Source: Pseudomonas subflava (GTDB taxonomy: Bacteria > Pseudomonadota > Gammaproteobacteria > Pseudomonadales > Pseudomonadaceae). From it: a stretch of DNA of 64,000 bases. Positions 57,716 to 64,000 of the stretch are shown piece by piece. The notes under the pieces were generated by a model. That model saw only the letters and a list, made by a program, of their open reading frames with translations, was not told the origin of the DNA and did no database searches. The stretch spans positions 372,001-436,000 of the forward strand of contig NZ_JAMXBF010000003.1 in the NCBI RefSeq assembly GCF_023823685.1, written 5' to 3'. The stretch's first letter is position 1; every line of letters starts with the position of its first letter. The translations under genes and the position numbers were made by a program.

Positions 57716-59600
57716 TGGAAGGCGCCTTGTCTTGATGCTGCTCCCTATTCGCTCTGCAGCGAACTTCTAGCTCATCCATCTGCAGTCGCTGCGCAGCCTG
57801 TACGGGGTCAAAGCGAAGTTTCGGGAGAAAACCATCTTTACTCATAATCTGGAAAGTCACTGTTTGTGGCTCAGCTTTTGAGAGCAACCGGACAGTTTGC
57901 GAGTCAGCCTCGTTGAACACCCCATTACCGGGCAACTGGTAGAAAATCTGAGCAAAATCAGCCTTGCCAGCGGTAAATCTCGCATTAACCTCCAAGACAC
58001 CACAGGCTTTCATTTTCCCCGCATCCGCTACATCAATCTCTAGGCCGGGGTCAGCTGCTGCTTCGAGCACGCCATCCGCTCGCCCCTCGATAACCTTGGC
58101 GTTTCGCCAACGAACCCCACTCTTCGCCTCAAAATATCGAAACAACGGTATAGGCAATGGGGCGCCAAGAGCGATCGGAACATAATTGATATATCTAACA
58201 AACGAGGCACCCGCCTTACGGGCATTCGCAAGCGCCAGCGCGTGGGAAATCGGAAAACTGTGCACCTGCGGGCAATAGAAAGCCCCCTCTTGCTGGGAGT
58301 TGTTGCGCAGGCACTCAAGCCCCTGCAATCTGGGCGCAACCGCCTTGCGGTAAAACGCATCGTGCGCAAACACATCCGTCAGGGTGATTGACAGAACCAT
58401 CAGTGAAGCGAAGCCTGCCAGCATAAACACGACATAGCGGCCACTAGCAGCGGCTAAACGGTTGAGCAGGAGAACGGCAAGCCATGGCCACAGCAATGTG
58501 ACCCAAAAAAAATGGAAGCGGAAAAAGCCCCAAGAGAACGCCCCCAGAAAGCTATTGAATTCGGCCGGTCTCAGTGCAATAGCACGCCCCGCCGAAACCA
58601 TGCCCAGGTATATAAAAATCACGGCCAACAGGCTGAGAAATATGACAGCGCTCGGCAAGCGCTCCTCACTCAGCCGACGGCGTATCAACGACAACATAAG
58701 CCCGCCGCCAACGACCAACAGGAGTATCACGGCAGCCGAAATGGCCAACAGCGAAAAGGCCGGCTGCTGCAGCGGTAAAAGAATCGAGCGCGCCATCTTG
58801 CCCAGCATGAACAGCCAGAAATCACCTGACCAAGGATATGCCATCAGGAAGCTGTATCTATGGTTCTGTTCATTCAATGATGCAAGAGCGAGCAGTTGAG
58901 CAATGACCGAAGGAATGCCCGCCGCAAGAGATGCCAGAGCCGCTATCAGAACCCTACGTCGCACTTCGCCAGAGATGAATGCACTTATTACCCACAGGCT
59001 GAGGCCCAGGCTCAGAAATGCGAAGGCCCCACTGATATAGACGAAGCCGGACAACAACCCCAACACGAGAATCAGGGTGGCACTCCACAGACCCCGCCAA
59101 CGCGCCGCGAACAGCAGATTGAGGACACCAAGGACGCACAACAATGGAACAGCTTGATGATAGGCAAGATCTGTCCGCCCCCAATAGCTGTCGGGCTGCA
59201 ACATGAAGATCGTCAGGCTAAATGCACAAGCTGCGATCCAAAAGCTGCTTGCACAACGACTTAAGAGTCGCCATTGCAAGATCAACAGCCCCCCTAGGAC
59301 ACCCAGCAGCGACAACAACTGGTAGGGAATACTGTTGGCACCCAGCGTCCAAAAGGCCAGTGAGTCAAGGAACTTCCCTACGGGGTAAAGCGTGTCGTTC
59401 TCCGGCTCAAAGAGATAACTTGGATCGAAGCTGCCGGCATGCCCCTGCGAAAATTTTCGCCAGTCATCAAAAAAGGGGAGGTCGACACCGTACTTCAGCC
59501 AACAAATCGCACTCAATCCCAGGCTGACTAGGGGTAAACCTATCAAAAACCTCGGCAGCCATTTTGCAAGCACACTCTGCGCTATTTTGTTCCCGAACAT
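57708..59600 (-). CDS. GtrC-like polytopic membrane glycosyltransferase (putative)
   Basis: A 630-aa protein: about 11-12 TM helices in residues 10-400, then a roughly 210-residue C-terminal soluble, probably periplasmic, domain. It contains DLPFFDDWRKF after the first TM helix, an acidic site of the type seen in GT-C/GtrC enzymes. No catalytic family was recognised with certainty. Position upstream of the aminotransferase, gtrB-like and gtrA-like genes argues that it is the specific transferase that places the flipped sugar on the acceptor glycan. An alternative TTG start lies 27 bases upstream with an AGAAGAG site. Confidence 0.78.
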   Translation of the reverse strand: MFGNKIAQSVLAKWLPRFLIGLPLVSLGLSAICWLKYGVDLPFFDDWRKFSQGHAGSFDPSYLFEPENDTLYPVGKFLDSLAFWTLGANSIPYQLLSLLGVLGGLLILQWRLLSRCASSFWIAACAFSLTIFMLQPDSYWGRTDLAYHQAVPLLCVLGVLNLLFAARWRGLWSATLILVLGLLSGFVYISGAFAFLSLGLSLWVISAFISGEVRRRVLIAALASLAAGIPSVIAQLLALASLNEQNHRYSFLMAYPWSGDFWLFMLGKMARSILLPLQQPAFSLLAISAAVILLLVVGGGLMLSLIRRRLSEERLPSAVIFLSLLAVIFIYLGMVSAGRAIALRPAEFNSFLGAFSWGFFRFHFFWVTLLWPWLAVLLLNRLAAASGRYVVFMLAGFASLMVLSITLTDVFAHDAFYRKAVAPRLQGLECLRNNSQQEGAFYCPQVHSFPISHALALANARKAGASFVRYINYVPIALGAPLPIPLFRYFEAKSGVRWRNAKVIEGRADGVLEAAADPGLEIDVADAGKMKACGVLEVNARFTAGKADFAQIFYQLPGNGVFNEADSQTVRLLSKAEPQTVTFQIMSKDGFLPKLRFDPVQAAQRLQMDELEVRCRANREQHQDKAPSSE

Positions 59601-59645
59601 GCCAGCAACCCATCCGCTTTCTATCAACGCAACTCTTCTAAAGAG

Positions 59646-60404
59646 TTATGCACTAGCATCCGATGTCTTATCTCTCTGCAGTCGCTTGATCTTGCGGGTG
59701 TTTTCAAGGTGCTTGCTGGCATGAACATAGAAAGCCCGCATGGCCGCTACGGACCGCTCAGTTTGGCTCTCGAACATCAACTTGAGTAACTCAGGATCCC
59801 GACTACGATCGCCACCCGGCTTACGCATAACACCCAGTCCGAAGCCGTGATTAAAAGTGAAGGTCTCATGTTGCGCACGAATTTCATCCCAAAACTTCCA
59901 GGCGCCGAAGTCCTGCAGGCGGGCCTGCACGTCATGGAACAGGATGATCCCACCCGGAGTTACCTTCGGATACCAATTGGCGAAATCCGCACTAACCGCC
60001 TCGTATGTGTGGAAGCCGTCGATATGCAGCAGGTCAATACTGTCTTCGCTGAAGTGCCGAAGGGCATCTTCGAAGAACATCCGCATCAGGTAAGAGAAAC
60101 CGTGATAATGCTGACGGTTATGGTTATTGACCGAGTTGAATACCGATTCGTCATACTTGTCGGTGTGCTCGTCACCCTCGAAGGTGTCGATGGCATAGCA
60201 AAGACCGTCGATCTCATTTTCCTTCATCGACTGGCAAAAGGTGAAATAGGACAGACCTTTATGAGTTCCCAGCTCGACCACCATTTTCGGGCGAAGTGCC
60301 GCGACCAGGTCATAGCCAAACGGCAGATGGTCAACCCACGTACTGAACACCATATGCAGGGGTTCAAAACGACGGATCGAAGGTGGCATGTATACATAGC
60401 TCAT
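59646..60404 (-). CDS. Class I SAM-dependent methyltransferase
   Basis: A 252-aa protein of the Methyltransf_24-like group. Motif I is VVELGTHKGLSYFTF, the acidic strand-2 residue region is CYAIDTFEGDEHTDKYD, and the strand-4/5 region is IDLLHIDGFHTYEAVSADFANWYPKVTPGGIILFHDV. It is typical of O-antigen and glycan methyltransferases. It is the first gene of the leftward operon that continues into the GtrC-like, aminotransferase, gtrB-like, wxcM-like and gtrA-like genes, so it may methylate the same sugar. Confidence 0.9.
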   Translation of the reverse strand: MSYVYMPPSIRRFEPLHMVFSTWVDHLPFGYDLVAALRPKMVVELGTHKGLSYFTFCQSMKENEIDGLCYAIDTFEGDEHTDKYDESVFNSVNNHNRQHYHGFSYLMRMFFEDALRHFSEDSIDLLHIDGFHTYEAVSADFANWYPKVTPGGIILFHDVQARLQDFGAWKFWDEIRAQHETFTFNHGFGLGVMRKPGGDRSRDPELLKLMFESQTERSVAAMRAFYVHASKHLENTRKIKRLQRDKTSDASA

Positions 60405-61079
60405 ACTTTATTCCCTGCGTAAATTGTGGTTGCTGCAATTTATTTTTGAGCGAGTGGCGGATTTTCGATTAACCAGTACAAAATTATCCACAGCATCGAA
60501 CACAGCAAGGTCAGTGACACCTCGCCAAAAAATCAGATTAAAAAGCACGCTTTGACTGCCTGCCTGCGGAATGAACAAGGCGAAGAGAAAAGCGTGAATA
60601 CTCCAAATTAATATAGGCCCCGTAGAGACAACCAGAAGCACCAAGATTCACACTTCATAGCTCAAAGGGGCTAGATCCCGGCCTCTCAACCTAGACATAT
60701 GTCGATATGTGCTTGGAAAAAACGTTCCCTGTCAAAGTATCAATCTCTTTTACCAGTCGTAGCTTGAAAGCTCCAAATAGGCGCCCTTCCGCTTTACCGG
60801 TGCCTCGCCATTTGGTTGCGGAAGTCTCTCCAGACGGCAAGATTCTTTACCCAGCCGCCATCACCAAACGGCATATCCAATACCGTTCAGCAGCCGATGG
60901 ATTTTATTTCAACTATTGTTCGTTCTTGACTATTCACTTAATGGCAGGCCCCTTAATCCATCGAAACCAGGGCACCAGCGGAGGCCTTCATTACCTCCCC
61001 CACAAAATCTTCAGAATCATGCTTAGATAGCTCATAAGGAACAACAATGAGATACGATTCTTCGATAAGATTGCTTCTT
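60405..61079. other. 675-bp AT-rich non-coding region inside the glycan cluster
   Basis: No protein-like ORF is seen in either strand; the two longest frames (60408-60644 leftward and 60707-61030 rightward) have no recognisable domain or good ribosome site. It contains the palindrome GACATATGTC at 60694-60703 followed by another ATATGT. It is the probable promoter and 5' leader region for the leftward methyltransferase operon and lies downstream of the GT2 pair. It could also be the remnant of a lost gene. Confidence 0.5.
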
Positions 61080-62084
61080 CTATAACTCGCTAGGGTCCCA
61101 ACGATTATGTAGGATCTGGGTCTTTTTCAGCTTTTCGTCTGCATACATCTCTTCGTTACGTGCCGCGCAACGCTGTGCGCGATGCATGCCGCGCTCGACG
61201 GAATGCCTCAGATAGCGCAGGGCAGGCCCTGGCACTTTTCCCAGCAGAATCGGCTCCACCGTCGGCGAGCGAAACGGCTGCCCGAGCAGCTCGGTAAGCT
61301 GTTCATTCTGACGCCGCAAAATCGCTTCGCGCTTTTCCACTTCCGAGGTAGTCACTCCACCATGCAACTGGTGGAACGACCCTTCGCCTGCCAACATGAA
61401 AGAGCGCGTGCGCGGATGCATGGCAATCTTGCGGTAGATGCACAAATTCAGCGCACCACCACCCGGTAAGTCGAAACGCTCATCCGCTTGACCAATCTCG
61501 CGGAACACCTCGGCCGAAGTGAACAGGCAGTTGCATTCCATGAAAGGGTGGAAGATGCCGTTGGGGTTTGCGCCGCTCAGGCAGGAGATGTCGAACAGGC
61601 GATAGCCATTGCGCAGCCAGTCAATCTCGTCCAGCAGTGCCTGCTCTTTTTCCTCAGTGTAACCATGGGTCAGGTGGAACTGCTGTTCGTTTTCACCGAG
61701 GTGATACCCGGGAACCGCCACCATCGCAAACTCGTCCAGGGCAAATGCCATCAGCACGTTCTGCACTACGCCCGGCGTCACCATCCGCGCGCCGTCAATC
61801 ATCAGCCCGATAAATTGCCCGCGCGCCTGGGCGAAGCCGAAGTTGATCGCAGCAGCCGGAGACACGCCTGGCTCATCGCGCAGGAAATAGCGGAAATTGC
61901 CAGGCAATGCCTCGATCGCCGCAGCATCCATGTTCCGTCGTGAGCGGTTCTCGACAAGAATCACCTCATAGTCAGCAGCAGAAACCCCCTCCTGGTAAGT
62001 AGGGCTGAGGCTGATCAGCGTATTCAGCGCCTGCCGGGGCATGTCGTAGGCAATGACAATGATTGAAAGCAAAGGCCCGCCCAC
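61080..62084 (-). CDS. GT2-family glycosyltransferase, paralogue B
   Basis: A 334-aa GT-A fold protein. It begins LLSIIVIAYDMPRQALNTLISLSPTYQEGV, has VILVENRS and the metal/nucleotide region FIGLMIDGARMVTPGVVQ, then GYHLGENEQQ and GEGSFHQLHGGVTTSEVEKREAIL. The start is GTG, sharing one base with the stop of the preceding paralogue (TAGTG). It is clearly related along its length to the protein encoded at 62084-63007, pointing to tandem duplication. Donor and acceptor are unknown. Confidence 0.88.
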   Translation of the reverse strand: MGGPLLSIIVIAYDMPRQALNTLISLSPTYQEGVSAADYEVILVENRSRRNMDAAAIEALPGNFRYFLRDEPGVSPAAAINFGFAQARGQFIGLMIDGARMVTPGVVQNVLMAFALDEFAMVAVPGYHLGENEQQFHLTHGYTEEKEQALLDEIDWLRNGYRLFDISCLSGANPNGIFHPFMECNCLFTSAEVFREIGQADERFDLPGGGALNLCIYRKIAMHPRTRSFMLAGEGSFHQLHGGVTTSEVEKREAILRRQNEQLTELLGQPFRSPTVEPILLGKVPGPALRYLRHSVERGMHRAQRCAARNEEMYADEKLKKTQILHNRWDPSEL

Positions 62085-63007
62085 TATCCACCTACCTTTT
62101 CCAGCGACACACGTATGAAGCGGTAAACACTTGGGTGCGGGCTCCCCAGCAGAATGGGCCGCACATCTGGCGGCGCACGATCATCCCCTCGAATAGCCCG
62201 GTCCTGATCATCCAGCGCCTTGTAAATGACATCGCGCTCGGCCTTGCGCGTGCCTGTGGTCACCCCACCATGGAACTGGTGAAACGACCCCTCGCCGAAC
62301 AGCAGATAGAAGGGTGTATCCGGGGACTCCAGCAGACGTTTGTAAAGGTCCAGATTGGCGTTGCCGCCACCAAAATCATCGTACCGAACATCCATTCCAC
62401 CAAGCGCCTGCCATTTGCGCATGGACATACAGATGAAATTGCTTTCGTAGTTGGAACGAAAAAAGCCCCCCTGACAGGAGCCGCTAAGCACAGCGATGTC
62501 ATACAGCCGATAACCATCTTTGGGCCACTCGATGCCGGCGAGCAGCTTGGCCTCGGCGTTTTCGTCATAACCTTCGTTGACAGCGACCTGCTGGAGCTTG
62601 TGGCCGATGTGATACCCAGGCGCGGACACTGCGGCATGGGGCGCCATGCGGAAAGCCTCAAGAGCAAGACGCACCACCCCTGGGGTAACCATGCGCGCGC
62701 CATCGATCATGATCGAGATATGACTGCCAGTAGCCTGTTCAGCACCGAAGTTAATCGCGTTGACTGGCGAGCGTAGCGTTTCCCGGCGCTGGAAATAGCG
62801 CACGTTGGTTGCGTGCTTGATCGCGCGGGCATGACCCAGTAGGCGGTCAGAGTGGTTCTCGACCACTATCACTTCATAGTCGTCCTCACTGACCCCTTGC
62901 TGGTAGGCAGGGCTTAGCGAGTAGAGAGTTTTCTCCGCCTGATCAGGCATCTTGTAAACGATCAGCACGATGGAAAGGCGGGGAGCACGGCGAAAAATCG
63001 ACATCAA
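62084..63007 (-). CDS. GT2-family glycosyltransferase, paralogue A
   Basis: A 307-aa GT2 protein: RLSIVLIVYKMPDQAEKTLYSLSPAYQQGVSEDDYEVIVVENHS at the N-terminus, ISIMIDGARMVTPGVV at the metal site, SGSCQGGFF, and GEGSFHQFHGGVTTGTRKAERDVI near the C-terminus. It shares the IDGARMVTPG and GEGSFHQ-HGGVTT motifs with its downstream neighbour, so both belong to one subgroup. It follows the sulfotransferase gene by 13 bases, suggesting one leftward operon of sulfotransferase, GT2-A and GT2-B. Confidence 0.88.
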   Translation of the reverse strand: MMSIFRRAPRLSIVLIVYKMPDQAEKTLYSLSPAYQQGVSEDDYEVIVVENHSDRLLGHARAIKHATNVRYFQRRETLRSPVNAINFGAEQATGSHISIMIDGARMVTPGVVRLALEAFRMAPHAAVSAPGYHIGHKLQQVAVNEGYDENAEAKLLAGIEWPKDGYRLYDIAVLSGSCQGGFFRSNYESNFICMSMRKWQALGGMDVRYDDFGGGNANLDLYKRLLESPDTPFYLLFGEGSFHQFHGGVTTGTRKAERDVIYKALDDQDRAIRGDDRAPPDVRPILLGSPHPSVYRFIRVSLEKVGG

Positions 63008-63020
63008 TCAGTTTCCATCG

Positions 63021-63758
63021 TTAACGTGCACAGCGGCATAGCTCGCGGTAGAGCTTTTGCAGCTCGGAGGGTAGCGACTGGCGTACTTGCTGGTGATGCT
63101 TCAGCTCCGGGCTGAAGAAGCGCTCCTCCGCTGCGGAGGTAAGCCCCAGCTCGCCAAGAACGACATCAAGCTTGCGGTGTAGCGCTGCCTCATCCTCATC
63201 AAAACACAGCAAGGGAAAACGCGACTGGCGATACAGGCTGAGCAGTCGCTTGTTGTATGCCAGCCACAGCGCAAATGCTTGATCTTGAGGCATCCCCCCG
63301 CGCGCCGCGAGAGATTGAGCAACGGCTGTCGGATGACGGAAAATTCCGACGTACCTCAAGTCAGGGAGCAAATGCTGCCAACCTTCAACCAACAACAGTG
63401 CCCGAGGATCTTTGAAGCCCCAGCGGGGAACTCCGTTGTATTCTGCAATCAGCTCTCGAGCCTCGGCGTATTCGGCCTCGCTCCAGACGATAGGCTGATC
63501 CGGAGGAGTATCCCATGCGTAGCCACGGGCGGCGAGAACCTTATCGCTGAAGGCCACGATGTCTAGGTTCTCCCGATTACCTTTCAGGTTGTGCGGATTC
63601 CAGGCACTGAACTTGCCCAGTTCAAGACCTGCCTGCTGCAGAGAGCCGGTCAGAAAGCTGGTGCCACTACGGTGCATGCCAACCACCATGACAGTCACCC
63701 GGTCAGGGGGCGGCAGTGGCTGCTCGGCGCAGGAAAATAGGGATCGAACAAACCGCAT
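63021..63758 (-). CDS. PAPS-dependent sulfotransferase family protein
   Basis: A 245-aa sulfotransferase-type P-loop protein. The 5'-phosphosulfate-binding loop is VMVVGMHRSGTSFLTGSLQQAG, and the 3'-phosphate-binding motif is YVGIFRHPTAVAQSLAARGG. WNPHNLKGNRENLDIVAFSDKVL and RWGFKDPRALLLVEGW are typical of bacterial glycan sulfotransferases. The ATG at 63758 is preferred; an upstream TTG frame adds no conserved sequence. It diverges from a Wzm-type exporter gene and heads the operon with two GT2 genes, so a sulfated exported glycan is likely. Some family members have other roles, so activity needs proof. Confidence 0.88.
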   Translation of the reverse strand: MRFVRSLFSCAEQPLPPPDRVTVMVVGMHRSGTSFLTGSLQQAGLELGKFSAWNPHNLKGNRENLDIVAFSDKVLAARGYAWDTPPDQPIVWSEAEYAEARELIAEYNGVPRWGFKDPRALLLVEGWQHLLPDLRYVGIFRHPTAVAQSLAARGGMPQDQAFALWLAYNKRLLSLYRQSRFPLLCFDEDEAALHRKLDVVLGELGLTSAAEERFFSPELKHHQQVRQSLPSELQKLYRELCRCAR

Positions 63759-63892
63759 GACACCCCCACTTATTCTTATAGGTGCGGACACGACCATCTG
63801 GCAGCAAATCCTCAAGCCGTGCTGGTAACGTGACGGAAAAGTACAGCATTGTGGTTAAATGAGCGCCCCATTTCAATCGGCCTCTGTCGCAG
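63759..63892. promoter_or_regulatory. Divergent promoter region, sulfotransferase versus glycan exporter
   Basis: 134 bases separating the two start codons. It is moderately AT-rich near 63835-63860 (CATTGTGGTTAAAT). No defined operator was identified. Confidence 0.4.
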
Positions 63893-64000
63893 ATGAATTA
63901 CAAGGAAATCCTGCTATACGGGGTGTACAGCGACCTGCGGACTGAAGTCGCCAGGCGCTTCCTCGGCTTTCTCTGGTGGATACTCGACCCGGTCCTATAC
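63893..64000 (+). CDS. ABC-2-type polysaccharide export permease (Wzm-like), partial
   Basis: The first 36 codons are present and the gene runs off the right edge. MNYKEILLYGVYSDLRTEVARRFLGFLWWILDPVLY matches the cytoplasmic N-terminal amphipathic segment of Wzm/KpsM-type permeases, where R-x-x-x-G-x-x-W-x-x-L-x-P is conserved. With a Wzt ATPase (expected downstream) it would export O-antigen or capsule across the inner membrane. It diverges from the sulfotransferase gene. Confidence 0.82.
   Translation, partial: MNYKEILLYGVYSDLRTEVARRFLGFLWWILDPVLY

Noticed and set aside
60408..60644. Short leftward ORF (78 codons) in the glycan-cluster gap
   Set aside because: No recognisable domain, poor ribosome site and unusual composition; treated as non-coding.
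60707..61030. Short rightward ORF (107 codons) in the same gap
   Set aside because: No protein-like features and opposite to the local operon direction; kept only as part of the unexplained gap.

Overview
The window looks like a chromosomal segment of a high-GC gammaproteobacterium, most likely Pseudomonas sensu lato. Indicators are lsfA, the oscA-sbp-cysTWA sulfate block, the gcdR/gcdHG glutarate genes, gabDT, a three-subunit pntAA-pntAB-pntB transhydrogenase, OprD-type porin, Pseudomonas-style REP palindromes and a tRNA-Arg(CCG). There is no sign of phage, insertion sequence, CRISPR array or rRNA.

0-18 kb is a sulfur-acquisition region. It holds a partial lsfA peroxiredoxin, a first sulfate-binding protein, a leftward sulfonate/taurine-type ABC operon (binding protein, permease, ATPase) behind an OprD-family porin, and a rightward sulfonate-binding protein overlapping an SfnB/DszC-like acyl-CoA-dehydrogenase-family enzyme. 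It also has an SfnR-like sigma-54 AAA+ protein that lacks a DNA-binding domain, a small serine hydrolase, a PAS-GGDEF cyclase, and then oscA-sbp-cysT-cysW-cysA. Several of the promoters are unusually AT-rich and share GGAATAA and AAAGAAT words arranged as palindromes, which suggests one sulfur-starvation regulator (CysB-like, inferred). A glutathione S-transferase gene inside the block is frameshifted.

18-49 kb is mostly ordinary core metabolism. It includes glutarate catabolism (gcdR, gcdH, gcdG), an MFS carrier, a DUF1302/DUF1329 envelope pair next to a MalT-type LuxR regulator, and a GumN/TraB protein. A rubredoxin / flavodoxin-fold reductase / membrane desaturase / AraC module follows, then GABA degradation (gabD, gabT), an HDOD response regulator, a DsbA-like isomerase, an SDR facing a TetR regulator, a large 7TM-PAS-GGDEF-EAL protein, a Crp/Fnr regulator, an Mpo1-like membrane protein and the pnt operon. 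A perfect 11-bp inverted repeat lies upstream of pntAA.

49-64 kb is a visibly lower-GC surface-glycan region. It encodes two different Fe(II)/2-oxoglutarate oxygenases, a sulfatase lipoprotein with all active-site motifs, an acyltransferase-3, and an overlapping operon encoding GtrA, a WxcM-like acetyltransferase/ketoisomerase fusion, GtrB, a DegT aminotransferase and a GtrC-like polytopic protein. A methyltransferase, two tandem paralogous GT2 glycosyltransferases and a PAPS-type sulfotransferase follow. The start of a Wzm-type ABC glycan exporter runs off the right edge. My reading, as inference, is an ABC-exported polysaccharide that may be sulfated by the sulfotransferase, decorated with a 3-acetamido-3,6-dideoxyhexose by a Gtr-type pathway, and possibly trimmed or scavenged by the sulfatase. 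This is the most likely place in the window for an undescribed system.
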